Source: Planctomycetota bacterium | Lineage (GTDB): Bacteria; Planctomycetota; Planctomycetia; Planctomycetales; Planctomycetaceae | NCBI GenBank assembly: GCA_014584345.1 | Contig: JACTNB010000007.1 | Location: forward strand, 42,339 to 106,338 | Reading direction: 5' to 3' | DNA: 64,000 bases | Shown here: positions 1-8,357 of the stretch, in pieces | Layout: every line of letters starts with the position of its first letter | Numbering within the stretch: the stretch's first letter is position 1 | The notes under the pieces: generated by a model | The model's input: only the letters and a program-made list of their open reading frames with translations | What the model was told of the DNA's origin: nothing | Databases searched by the model: none | Position numbers and translations under genes: made by a program

Positions 1-198
1 GCGCTGCCAGCGGGGCTGGAGTCTACATTAGTGGACTCCCTTGCCGAGGCCTTCCGCTGGTGCTGGGAGAAATCGCGCGAAGGTGATACAATTCTGCTTT
101 CACCCGGTGCCCCCAGTTTCAATGAATTCCTGCATTTCGAACAGCGGGGCGAACTGTTCCGGCAATTGGCCCTGGCGTCCAAGACCGATTCCGGGTAG
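1..198 (+). CDS. murD: MurD C-terminus (UDP-N-acetylmuramoylalanine--D-glutamate ligase), partial
   Basis: The frame is open from base 1 to the TAG at 196-198, so only the last 65 codons are present. The translation contains GDTILLSPGAPSFNEF, then FEQRGELFRQL. This matches the C-terminal Mur-ligase pattern of MurD (LLSPa-aSfD-F-nfe-RG-F). MurD is a cytoplasmic ligase that adds D-glutamate to UDP-MurNAc-L-Ala in peptidoglycan synthesis. Finding it is consistent with current knowledge that planctomycetes make peptidoglycan. The ATP-binding and central domains lie outside the window. No other dcw-cluster gene follows; the next gene is an unrelated secreted esterase 64 nt away. Confidence 0.85.
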   Translation, partial: ALPAGLESTLVDSLAEAFRWCWEKSREGDTILLSPGAPSFNEFLHFEQRGELFRQLALASKTDSG

Positions 199-262
199 GA
201 AACACGAGGCGACGAGCGAATCGCCTTAGCGCACAGCTTTCATTTTGCATGGGGAAACTCAC

Positions 263-1075
263 ATGAATCACTGGTTGAGCGTGGGACTGGTTCTGTTCCT
301 GGTGACGACGGGACGCGGAGACGAAGCCCGCCCGGCAGCGCTGCCGCGGCCGGAGACATTCCATTTGTATCTGTTGATCGGGCAGTCGAACATGGCCGGT
401 CGAGGCAAGGTGGCCGAGGAAGATTCGCGCCCTCATCCGCGCGTGTTGATGTTCAACCAGGCGCAAGAGTGGGTTCCCGCGGTTGATCCTCTGCACTTCG
501 ATAAACCTACCGTGGTTGGCGTGGGCTTGGGCAAGACCTTCGGCATGATCCTGGCGGAACGGGACCCGGACGTGACGATTGGGTTGATTCCCTGCGCGGT
601 GGGAGGCTCGGCCATTTCCGGTTGGGAACCGGGCGGATTCGACGCTCCCACGAAAACCCATCCGTACGACGACATGCTCAAGCGGTGTCAACGCGCGTTG
701 CCCGCCGGGACGTTGAAGGGGATCTTGTGGCATCAGGGTGAATCGGATTGCACGCCAGATCGCGCCCTGGTTTACGAGGAACGGCTGCATCAACTGGTGG
801 CCCGCCTGCGCCAGGAGTTCGCGTCTCCCGAAGTCCCCTTCCTGGCTGGACAGATGGGACAATTCCCGGAGGCCCCCTGGAGCCAGGCCAAGCAGCACAT
901 CGACGCAATTCATCGCCGCCTGCCGGATAAAGTTCCCTTCACGGCGTATGTCAGCGCGGAAAAACTGACGCACAAGGGAGACAAGGTCCACTTCGACGCC
1001 GCTTCCTACCGCGAACTGGGCCGCCGATACGCCGAGAAGTATCTGGAGTTGACTCAGGCGAAGGGAGTTGACTAA
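263..1075 (+). CDS. Sialate O-acetylesterase-like (SASA domain) secreted carbohydrate esterase
   Basis: 270 aa. A hydrophobic signal peptide covers about residues 1-20 (LSVGLVLFLVTTG), then a SASA/DUF303 SGNH-type hydrolase fold. Visible blocks are LLIGQSNMAGRG (catalytic Ser in GQSN), IPCAVGGSAISGW and GILWHQGESD. A C-terminal KVHFDAASYRELGRRYAEKY carries the likely catalytic His. The family removes O-acetyl groups from sugars, probably in the periplasm here, which fits the polysaccharide-degrading lifestyle of planctomycetes. I chose ATG 263 because GGGGAA lies 6 nt upstream; a TTG at 245 would only add six residues before the signal peptide. No operon partner is evident. Substrate cannot be deduced. 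Confidence 0.85.
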   Translation: MNHWLSVGLVLFLVTTGRGDEARPAALPRPETFHLYLLIGQSNMAGRGKVAEEDSRPHPRVLMFNQAQEWVPAVDPLHFDKPTVVGVGLGKTFGMILAERDPDVTIGLIPCAVGGSAISGWEPGGFDAPTKTHPYDDMLKRCQRALPAGTLKGILWHQGESDCTPDRALVYEERLHQLVARLRQEFASPEVPFLAGQMGQFPEAPWSQAKQHIDAIHRRLPDKVPFTAYVSAEKLTHKGDKVHFDAASYRELGRRYAEKYLELTQAKGVD

Positions 1076-1149
1076 GAGCCTGACTTCGATTTGCTATTTC
1101 TAAGTTCTGGCAAGGCAATTGGTCATTCGCCGGATCGTGCCGATGGTGA

Positions 1150-1365
1150 TCAGGTCTTGGCTGCTGGCCGGGTTGTGTTCGTGGCCACTTGCATGGCGAC
1201 ACTCGAAGCAGAGCCACGCGAAGGTCCTGATCCTCGCCCTGATCGATTGCGCAGCAAGGGTTCGAGAATTTGCCATTGTGCTTTGGTCAGATCGGTGGGA
1301 AACTGCCACTTCTCATGGGTACCGTTCCTTCCTTGGAATATGGTGGCCCACAGCGGGTTCGACAC
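1150..1365 (-). pseudogene. Relic of an IS5-type transposase N-terminus (DUF4096-like)
   Basis: On the minus strand the start of the frame reads KWQFPTDLTKAQWQILEPLL (about 1250-1316). This is typical of the first residues of IS5/IS4-like transposases with a DUF4096 domain. After RNRSGRGSG the similarity fades and the frame stops without the usual LRTGCQWR block or any DDE region, so it is a fragment. I see no terminal inverted repeats. Only about 20 residues support the assignment. It lies directly upstream of a methyltransferase gene of unlike composition and may mark an old insertion event. Confidence 0.45.
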
Positions 1366-1416
1366 CCCGTTTTCGAGCTATTGTCAAATAGAAGACGGGC
1401 TCTGAGAGAGCAATCC

Positions 1417-2148
1417 ATGACAAACACCGATGCCTATCAAACCGACCTTGCCTACATTCACGACACCGGCTACGGGAACTTTGCCCGAAAATCGGCTCCT
1501 GGCCTGCTTCGGCATTTTCAAGAGGCGGGAATCCATGATGGCTACATTGTAGACCTCGGATGTGGAAGCGGAATCTGGGCGAAGGAACTTGTTGATGCTG
1601 GTTACGATGTCGTAGGCGTAGACATTTCTTCGGCCATGATCGAGATCGCCCATCAGCGAGTTCCCAAAGCCAAATTTCACGTTGCCTCATTTTTGCAGTT
1701 CCCGATCCCGTCATGCCGGGCTGTCACAGCCCTCGGAGAAGTCTTCAACTACTTATTCGATTCCGGCAACTCTCTGCTGGCCTTAAAGACAGTGTGCGAG
1801 AACATCTTCCACGCCCTTTCCCCCGGTGGCCTTCTCATATTCGATGTCGCTGTCCCTGATCGGTTTCAAGGGCAAAGTCAAGCATTTACTGAAGGCGAGA
1901 ATTGGGCCTGCTTGGTCGAGTACGAGCACAACCAATCAAAGCAGCAACTTACCCGTCGCATCGTGACTTTTCGGAAGATCGGGAAGAATTACCGCCGCCA
2001 AGAGGAAATCCACCGGCAGCAGCTTTTCGATGAACCTGAGATCAATGCCATGCTCAAAGGCATCGGTTTTCACACTCAATCCGTTCAGGCTTATGGTGAT
2101 TTTCCTTTGATAAAAGGTTTGATCGGGTTCATAGCGAGCAAACCATGA
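1417..2148 (+). CDS. Class I SAM-dependent methyltransferase
   Basis: 243 aa. Motif I is clear: IVDLGCGSGIWAKEL at about residues 43-57, then the acidic motif DVVGVDISSAMIEIA and ALGEVFNYLFD. This makes it a Rossmann-fold class I methyltransferase of the Methyltransf_25/11 kind. The substrate is unknown; small-molecule methylation is typical of such stand-alone genes. The ATG at 1417 is chosen because GAGAGAG lies 6-12 nt upstream and it begins the family-like N-terminus. The sequence is visibly richer in A/T than neighbouring genes. It is flanked by a transposase relic and an inverted-repeat element, which suggests horizontal acquisition. Confidence 0.8.
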   Translation: MTNTDAYQTDLAYIHDTGYGNFARKSAPGLLRHFQEAGIHDGYIVDLGCGSGIWAKELVDAGYDVVGVDISSAMIEIAHQRVPKAKFHVASFLQFPIPSCRAVTALGEVFNYLFDSGNSLLALKTVCENIFHALSPGGLLIFDVAVPDRFQGQSQAFTEGENWACLVEYEHNQSKQQLTRRIVTFRKIGKNYRRQEEIHRQQLFDEPEINAMLKGIGFHTQSVQAYGDFPLIKGLIGFIASKP

Positions 2149-2162
2149 CTGTGAAAATCCGC

Positions 2163-2510
2163 GGGTGGCCCGACCGGAACGGTCGGGTTGCGTAGCAACA
2201 AGACGCTTCAGCTTCCAGTCTCAACCTCTATCCAACGACGAATTTATCGTCCATTTCCAATCCCGGAGGCCACGCAATGGGAATACCAACGGATCGTTGT
2301 TGCACGTACCAGCGAGCCGAACTCCAGGGCCAGTCCGTTGCGGATTCGACCAATCCTGCCCGAAATGGAGATGTTTCTCAGAGTCATAGACACGTCGCTT
2401 GACCATTCAGGCAATCCTGCCGTTCATTGAAACCCTGGTCAGAAATGGTAGCACAAGGTCAATTCCTCTTGTCGCTTCGCGACCCAACCGACAAGTCGGT
2501 CGGGCCACCC
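2163..2510. repeat. 348-bp segment bounded by imperfect ~40-bp inverted repeats (REP/MITE-like)
   Basis: The left arm (2163-2202) begins GGGTGGCCCGACCG and the right arm (2468-2510) ends CGGTCGGGCCACCC. Read on opposite strands the two arms align over about 40 bp and both end in CAAG. Each arm also folds on itself: CCCGACCG-gaa-CGGTCGGG at 2169-2187, and CCGAC-aa-GTCGG at 2488-2499. The interior has no convincing gene. This looks like a pair of REP-type hairpins or a non-autonomous element. Confidence 0.7.
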
Positions 2511-2530
2511 TGCGGCTTTTCGATTGGCCG

Positions 2531-2644
2531 GTGAATCGGGAAGTGGCATTGAATGTCCGGCGGATGCTTGCGGATGTTTCCTGCCTGCCCGAGAACCGCA
2601 TCCGTCCGAAGGATCGGCTGATCGAGGAATTGAAGCTCGATTAA
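2531..2644 (+). pseudogene. Truncated acyl-carrier-protein-like fragment
   Basis: From GTG 2531 the frame reads ALNVRRMLADVSCLPENR then RPKDRLIEELKLD and stops. The spacing resembles the first helix and loop of acyl/peptidyl carrier proteins (vrkilae-lgv-e-ri-pedrlieDLGLDSLD). It ends just before the position where the phosphopantetheine-bearing DSL would follow. The attachment serine is therefore absent and the product cannot act as a carrier. The upstream part of the frame runs into the inverted repeat, so the original start is also lost. This is a weak, pattern-based assignment. Confidence 0.35.
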
Positions 2645-2699
2645 GAGATGGGCACGTTTCCGTGGCTATTCGGTAAGAGGCTCGACCACGGACGTTTTG

Positions 2700-3860
2700 T
2701 TAAGAGACGGGGCGAGTTTCCGTTCGATCCATTGCGGGAGGCTTGTCCCCCAGAAACTGGTAAAAGGTACATTCCAGTGTGCCATTATATAGCTTGCGGC
2801 GACGAGTCGCCTTGCGGCCGTAGAAGCGTTCGAATTCTCGCGAACCGACCAGGATAAACTGGGACCAGGTGGTCCAGTCCTGAGTCACGCGGGCCAGGGT
2901 TGTCCAGAGTTCCTGGGCCTGTTGCACATCGTTCAACCGCTGGCCATACGGGGGATTGGTCACGAGGCAGCCATATTTGCGCTTGGTGCTGAGCGAAGCG
3001 ACATCCTGCTGCTGAAAGTGAATGATATCGTCGACGCCCGCCCGTTTGGCGTTATCGCGGGCCGTGCGGAGGACGCGTGGATCGATGTCGGAAGCGAGAA
3101 TCGGTTCGCAGTCCCCGTGGTTGATGCCGGCAATCGCCTCGGAGCGATGTTGCAACCAGAGTTCGGCGGGAATGGCGGGCCACTTCTCCGAGGCAAAACC
3201 GCGGAGCAAGCCGGATGCCCGGTTGCGCGCGATTAAGGCGGCTTCAATGGCAATCGTACCACTGCCACAAAAGGGATCGATCAGCGGGCGTTCTCGGTTC
3301 CAGACACTCAATTGCAACAGAGCCGCTGCAAGTGTTTCCCGCAAGGGAGCTTCGCCCGCCTGTTCGCGATAGCCCCGTTTGTGCAACCCATCCCCGGACG
3401 TGTTCAGATACAGGGAACAGGTATCGTGACGCAGATCGAAATGGACCGGGCAGAGAATTCCGGTCTCGGGCAGCGTTCGGTCGTACACCCGTTCGAGCCG
3501 CTGGGCGATCGCTTTTTTTGCCATCCCCTGACAAGCCGGCACGGAATGTAATTGAGACTTCTGAGAGGAGCCGGTGACCGGAAAGCGGGCATCCGCGGGA
3601 ATCCACTCCTCCCAGGGGAGATCGCGAATTCCATCAAAATAGGCATCAAAATCAGGCGCAGGGAATTCACCGATCTTCAACAGCAGGCGGTTGGCCACGC
3701 GCAAATGCAGATTGCAACGGGGAATCGCCGATAAATCCGCATGAAAATTGACGCGGCCATCGGCCTTTTGCTGCTCGGGGTATCCCAGTTGGGCCAGTTC
3801 GCGGCCCACAACGGCCTCCAGGCCGAATGCGGTGGTCGCTGTGAGAGTCACTTGTTTCAT
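2700..3860 (-). CDS. THUMP-domain class I RNA methyltransferase (RlmL/RlmK-N family)
   Basis: 386 aa. The N-terminus (about 1-155) reads TATTAFGLEAVVGRELAQLGY and continues as a ferredoxin-like/THUMP region. The C-terminal half is a Rossmann methyltransferase: LIDPFCGSGTIAIEAALIARN is motif I (about residue 196 onward) and CLVTNPPYGQRL is the NPPY catalytic motif typical of N2-guanine or N6-adenine base methylation. The family (COG0116; E. coli RlmL N-terminal half) makes m2G in 23S rRNA. The second RlmK methyltransferase domain of the E. coli fusion is missing, as in most non-gammaproteobacterial members. It is expected to be cytoplasmic. No clear Shine-Dalgarno precedes ATG 3860, but the N-terminal motif fixes the start well. 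Confidence 0.88.
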   Translation of the reverse strand: MKQVTLTATTAFGLEAVVGRELAQLGYPEQQKADGRVNFHADLSAIPRCNLHLRVANRLLLKIGEFPAPDFDAYFDGIRDLPWEEWIPADARFPVTGSSQKSQLHSVPACQGMAKKAIAQRLERVYDRTLPETGILCPVHFDLRHDTCSLYLNTSGDGLHKRGYREQAGEAPLRETLAAALLQLSVWNRERPLIDPFCGSGTIAIEAALIARNRASGLLRGFASEKWPAIPAELWLQHRSEAIAGINHGDCEPILASDIDPRVLRTARDNAKRAGVDDIIHFQQQDVASLSTKRKYGCLVTNPPYGQRLNDVQQAQELWTTLARVTQDWTTWSQFILVGSREFERFYGRKATRRRKLYNGTLECTFYQFLGDKPPAMDRTETRPVS

Positions 3861-4124
3861 AAGTACACTTGCGACAGAACGATACCGGCGGAAAACTCAG
3901 GGACGAAAGCAGCCTATGCGGTCGGGATCTGGACGGTAGGGGCACCTCCCGTGACGGATTGTGGCTGGTCGATCGTATTTTGTGCTACAGGTTGACGCGA
4001 CTGGAGCAAAAGTACAAGTCCCGGTGATCCATTCCCCAAAAAACCCGGAACACTCAAAACTCTCCCGACAGGGAGTGCGTGAGAGACTCGAGGTCCGGGC
4101 GTTTCGAGGTAGCCTGTCGAGTCG

Positions 4125-4664
4125 TTATTCGATGGGAACCGTATAACTAATGGCCCCGATCGCCTTCCCTTCCTTAACATCGGCGTAGTGCGGGTGGCAC
4201 AGGACGCACTTCTTCATTACTACGGGGACGGAGGTCAGCACGCGCAGGTGAGGTTTCCCATCCTTGTAGACAATCTGTTCGTAGGTCGCCTGACCTGCAT
4301 TGAGGGCCTTGGCTCCCGCTTTTTCCACCTCGTCGCTGGGAACATTTTTCGGCTCGTAAGGTTTGCCCGTCAGGTCGATCAAACGGGCCTGATGCCAGCC
4401 CTTTTTGCCGATCGCCTCGAACAATGCAATGGCAGCACTGCCAGCAGGGAAGTCGGCCTCGTCGTTGACGTACTTGTCGGTGATCAGCACAACCGCAGTT
4501 TTGTACACATCATCGAGCATCTGCACGGTTTTGCGTGTCCGTTCAACGGCGGCTTTGTCGGGGGCGGGTTGATCTTTCGCCGGGGCGGAAGTTGTCCACA
4601 GGCCCAGTCCCGTCGCGGCAACCGCAGCCGTCAGTGAGCAGAAAAGTGTTGAGCGAGCGTTCAT
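4125..4664 (-). CDS. Secreted heme-binding Tll0287-like (DUF3365) protein
   Basis: 179 aa. A signal peptide covers about residues 1-29 (TLFCSLTAAVAATGLGLW...APA). The mature part shows the Tll0287-like pattern: PAGSAAIALFEAIGKKGWHQARLIDLTGKPYEPKNVP and, near the C-terminus, a single CxxCH heme c site (VLCHPHYA, about residues 155-161), followed by GAISYTVPI. The family is a PAS-like c-type heme sensor or electron-carrier domain; here it stands alone without a kinase or cyclase output domain. AAGGA lies 8 nt before ATG 4664. No redox partner is adjacent. Periplasmic location is inferred from the signal peptide and heme c motif. Confidence 0.8.
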   Translation of the reverse strand: MNARSTLFCSLTAAVAATGLGLWTTSAPAKDQPAPDKAAVERTRKTVQMLDDVYKTAVVLITDKYVNDEADFPAGSAAIALFEAIGKKGWHQARLIDLTGKPYEPKNVPSDEVEKAGAKALNAGQATYEQIVYKDGKPHLRVLTSVPVVMKKCVLCHPHYADVKEGKAIGAISYTVPIE

Positions 4665-4901
4665 CAGGCATCCTTTTGTCGTATCACGAGGACTTGCGAG
4701 AATGAGAGCGGCACCCGCCTGCTCTCAATAGTCTCTCCAGCGTAGCCCAACAATTTCTATACGTCAAGGTGCATTATTGTCGCATTCAGAATCCGGGGGG
4801 ATTCCCCACGGCGCGTCCCCTTCTGCCGGCTCGACCAAGGCAGGGATCGGTCCAGATCTGGCTCCGTGGTGGCGAATAGGCCAGCGGCGAACCCTTGCAG
4901 A

Positions 4902-7900
4902 TTACGGAAACAGGGGAGAGGTTCCCAGCCCCTGGCTGGCCTCGGTCTTGAAGATGTAGCTGGGGAACTTCATGCCGGCCAGAGTGAGTCGGGCGTTTTC
5001 GACCATTTGTTCGTCAATCCCGGCCTGAGCGGACTGTCCCTGCTTGAGGCGGATCAGGGAACGATCCAGATTTCCCACCAGGCGTCGGGATTCCCAGATG
5101 ACTTTCCCCTGCTGGGTATAAGTGAAGTGGATGTTGATCACCTTGCGGGTGACATCCTCGGAGACGGAACGATCGCCGATTTTCGTGAGTTTGACCCCCT
5201 CCTTGTTTTCCGTGGCCAGCGCGACGTTCAATGTGATGGGGGCGTTGTCGGCGACCTGCGTTTTGACGGCTTCCAGTTGTTTCACGAGGGCGTCGCGGGC
5301 TGAATTCTGCAACGGTTGCGTCTCCGCGGCGGAATCAAACTGGACCGTAAGGCGTACCGAGTCCCCCGGTTGGAGTAGCGACAGATCCGCAATGCGGTTA
5401 TGTGCCAGCTTGTCATTCAGGCTGGCATTGGGCAATTCCAGGGAGCGGATGGTCGCCCGATTTCCGGCGAAATGCGCGAAGGTGACTTGCTCCCGCGTCA
5501 AATGTCCGGGCAGGAGTACGTTGTTTGTGTTGTAACTCCAGACGACCGACTGCAAGGGCCGATGGACCAGCTTTTCCTGGTTGAGCAGCAGGTGTTCCGG
5601 GCTGGTCCAAAGAATCGCGTGGATTGCAACCGGGACGGGAAATTCCTCAACGACTTCCCCCGTCGCCATGCTCAACATGCGCAGGACATGGTTGGCGGAG
5701 TCCTCGACACCGACGGCCAGCAGATCGCCTTGCGGATGAAACGTGGGAGCCTGGATCTTGCCTTCCAGGGGTATGTTTCCCAGGGGATCGCCGGTCGCGG
5801 AGGCAAACAGGGCCAAGCCCTTCGCTCCCAGAATATTCCCCTGCACGACGGCGAGTTGTTGACCTCCCGGGGAAACCGCAAAACTGAGCACTCCTTCGAT
5901 TTGCCAGAGTGCTTCCAGGTTCGGCAGTTTCCAGACAACGAGTCGGTTTCCCTGGCTGAGCGTAGCAATCAGGTCGTCCTGGAGAAATTCGGCCTGACTG
6001 ATTTCTCGAGCATTCTTGTCCGATTCCTGACGATAGGGGCGCCAGCCCTTCTGATGCGCCCCGTCATGTTCCAACGCATAGAGATCCAGCCTGCCATTGG
6101 TGCGATGTTCCTCCACCAATGCCTGCTTGCCGTTGGGAGAAACCGACCGCAAGCGGGCGGAAAAGGGGATTCGCAGCTTCGCCACGAGCGCGCCGTCCGC
6201 GGAAAAGGCCAGCAGTTCCGACTCTCTTGCCACGGGTTGCGGTTTTTCAAGGGTCAAGCCGCGCGCAGCATAAATTTGCAGAGTCGTCTCGTAGTTCTTC
6301 ACCGCCGGATCGTTCAGGTCTTCATCGATCCCCGCCCGGACTACCACCACGGGTGTCGGACTGCGCGACAGGACGATGTCACGCACGGTCCCCGCACTGG
6401 ACACGGGGATTGCATTCTTCAAGGGGACGCTCTCCAGGGGATCGGCCCGAGCCAGCCATTGGTTGGCGGGAGTGACCGTACGGGCCAATGACAGATCGGT
6501 CGAGGTCAATACCGGCAGGGACGCATCGCTGGCCAGGCCACCGGCATTCGCCGTCGCGGCTCCCGCCAGAAGATCATCCCCGGAAAACGTGGATTGCTCC
6601 ATGCGAAGCCCGCCACTGTCGTTCATCACGGAAACCACCCAGCCTGCCCCCATGACCCTGCGCGAGGGAACCAAATCGATCTGAGGCTGCTTGGGGAAAC
6701 TGTAGATCAGTGCTTTGGCCTCGGTATCCACAATACCCAGCGAATGGACCAGCCAGCGCGTCCCCCCCGGCAGCCCCTCCAGTGTGTGGGACTGGTAAAC
6801 GGGATCCAACTGTTCCTTGAGACGCGGCTCCATTTCAAAATCGGCGGTTACGTTCCCGGTAACGACGTCCCAGACCACCATCCGGGAGTATTTCCGAGCG
6901 GGAGAACCAAAGAGGTCGATTCCATAAATCGCCGCGAAGTGAGTCCCCTCCCGGGAAAAACCGAGTGCTTCCAATTCCGAAACGCGGGTGGTCCCGGCGG
7001 GGGAAATAGAACCCTTCTTGATACCGGCTTCCAGGTCGTAAAAGTCGATCCGTTTTTCGAGAAACTGCCCATCCACCGCCAGGTAACGCCCGCCCGGACT
7101 GAAACTATAGCCATAACTGCTGCTGAACTTATCGTCTCCCATCAGCGTGTGCACGAGATTCCCCGAAGGCAACTCCCACACCTTGATCCCCTTGTGCACA
7201 TTCGAGAGTGCCACGAGGCGATGCTTCCAGATCGCCAGATCGGATACTTGAAAGGGTTTGTCCGCTTCGGCTATCTGCAACAGACCCAGGGATTTCTTGC
7301 CCCGTATATCGAAAACTTCGAGCGTTTTAAGACCCGAGGATTGCACCACCAGGTAGGCCCCGTCATCGGAGAGGGCCGCCACCCCGCTGGAACTGGATGC
7401 CGGGGTTTCACCAATCTTCCGCCCCGAGACCACATCGTAAATTTCATACCGGTGCTTCAAGGTCGCCCCCGCCAGGATCGCCACGAAGGGACTGGGACCG
7501 GAGGGGAACAGCACGCCGCTGCCACGTTTGGCGTCGTTGCCGACGGCAATTCGCAAATTTCGCCCTGGCTCCAGGTCCACTTTGGTAGACCCAGGATCGG
7601 GTTGCAGCGTCCAGTCCTCCGTTTTGACAAACGTCAGCGCAGAGGCATTCCCCTCCGCAAAGCCCCCCGAGGAACTCTGGAAACCGGAATTTCCCTGGGA
7701 CCGAGGCGGCGATGTCAAAGGAGGAGCCGGAGCCACTCCCGCCGTCGGGGTGCCCGTCGGCAAATCACTGGGAGCGGGCTGGCTGTTCGATTCAAGGGGA
7801 TTGGCAGCCGCTATGGGTACGGCCGGAGGATTCACGGGGAGGGATCCCCCCACGGGTATCTCGGAAGGGGCGGAGGTGTTCCCCGCAACCGGTTCCGCCT

Positions 7901-8153
7901 GCACAATCGCGGCGTTCTCCTGCCGGGCAGGCGACTTCAGCACCGAAAACAGACCGACCACCACGAAAAACACGACAAATCCGCCCACGGCTCCCATCAG
8001 CAGGCCCGCGTTCGAACTGGTATTCATGCTGAATGCCGACTGTTCAACCGGAACTCGGGCGCCACACTCCTTGCAACGTCCATTCTTTCCTTCAAGGTGA
8101 TCAGGAAAGCGATTCTTCGAACCGCACTTGGGACAGACCACGGAAATGGGCAT
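4902..8153 (-). CDS. Zinc-ribbon, single-TM, WD40/beta-propeller-like large protein
   Basis: 1083 aa. The N-terminus is a zinc ribbon with two cysteine pairs (CPKCGSKNRF and CKECGARV, about residues 8-33). One transmembrane segment follows (GLLMGAVGGFVVFFVVVGLF, about 50-70). A Pro/Ser/Ala-rich linker runs to about residue 170. The rest repeats propeller-type strands (GAYLVVQSSGLKTLEVFD, GRYLAVDGQFLEKRIDFYD, GQQLAVVQGNILGAKGLALF), then a ~150-residue C-terminal module with VIWESRRLVGNLDRS. This architecture is common in planctomycetes; function is unknown, plausibly an anchored propeller scaffold. AGGAG sits 8 nt before ATG 8153. The zinc ribbon would be cytoplasmic and the propeller outside if the TM is a signal anchor. 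Confidence 0.75.
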   Translation of the reverse strand: MPISVVCPKCGSKNRFPDHLEGKNGRCKECGARVPVEQSAFSMNTSSNAGLLMGAVGGFVVFFVVVGLFSVLKSPARQENAAIVQAEPVAGNTSAPSEIPVGGSLPVNPPAVPIAAANPLESNSQPAPSDLPTGTPTAGVAPAPPLTSPPRSQGNSGFQSSSGGFAEGNASALTFVKTEDWTLQPDPGSTKVDLEPGRNLRIAVGNDAKRGSGVLFPSGPSPFVAILAGATLKHRYEIYDVVSGRKIGETPASSSSGVAALSDDGAYLVVQSSGLKTLEVFDIRGKKSLGLLQIAEADKPFQVSDLAIWKHRLVALSNVHKGIKVWELPSGNLVHTLMGDDKFSSSYGYSFSPGGRYLAVDGQFLEKRIDFYDLEAGIKKGSISPAGTTRVSELEALGFSREGTHFAAIYGIDLFGSPARKYSRMVVWDVVTGNVTADFEMEPRLKEQLDPVYQSHTLEGLPGGTRWLVHSLGIVDTEAKALIYSFPKQPQIDLVPSRRVMGAGWVVSVMNDSGGLRMEQSTFSGDDLLAGAATANAGGLASDASLPVLTSTDLSLARTVTPANQWLARADPLESVPLKNAIPVSSAGTVRDIVLSRSPTPVVVVRAGIDEDLNDPAVKNYETTLQIYAARGLTLEKPQPVARESELLAFSADGALVAKLRIPFSARLRSVSPNGKQALVEEHRTNGRLDLYALEHDGAHQKGWRPYRQESDKNAREISQAEFLQDDLIATLSQGNRLVVWKLPNLEALWQIEGVLSFAVSPGGQQLAVVQGNILGAKGLALFASATGDPLGNIPLEGKIQAPTFHPQGDLLAVGVEDSANHVLRMLSMATGEVVEEFPVPVAIHAILWTSPEHLLLNQEKLVHRPLQSVVWSYNTNNVLLPGHLTREQVTFAHFAGNRATIRSLELPNASLNDKLAHNRIADLSLLQPGDSVRLTVQFDSAAETQPLQNSARDALVKQLEAVKTQVADNAPITLNVALATENKEGVKLTKIGDRSVSEDVTRKVINIHFTYTQQGKVIWESRRLVGNLDRSLIRLKQGQSAQAGIDEQMVENARLTLAGMKFPSYIFKTEASQGLGTSPLFP

Positions 8154-8357
8154 GTCTGGCTCCTGGAGATAGGTTTTGGCGCGGACAGAGATGTCGACGA
8201 ATGTCTAGAGGAAAAACCACTCTATACAATAGCAAGCCGCTTCCGCAAGCGTCTGACGACAGGAAGCACAAACACTAGCCGATCCGCGGATCCCCAGAGA
8301 CCGGCTCCCACATGACTCACGGGGGCGTCTCCACACGCCCCGGCATGCAAGCCGTGA

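Larger units (their letters stand above)
2149..2699. other. 550-bp stretch without an intact gene
   Basis: It holds the 348-bp inverted-repeat segment and the carrier-protein-like fragment. It also holds an imperfect ~25-bp direct repeat, TTAAGAGATGGGCACGTTTC (from 2641) against TTAAGAGACGGGGCGAGTTT (from 2700). The second copy is the 3' end of the THUMP methyltransferase gene, so the first may be a duplicated remnant of that gene end. Confidence 0.6.

Noticed and set aside
1350..1375. T-loop-like GGGTTCGACACCCC resembling part of a tRNA
   Set aside because: No acceptor, D or anticodon stems can be drawn around it; it lies at the start of the transposase relic.
6594..8315. 573-codon plus-strand open frame opposite the zinc-ribbon/propeller gene
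   Set aside because: Antisense shadow of a well-supported 1083-aa gene; the translation is Arg/His/Gln-rich without any family pattern.
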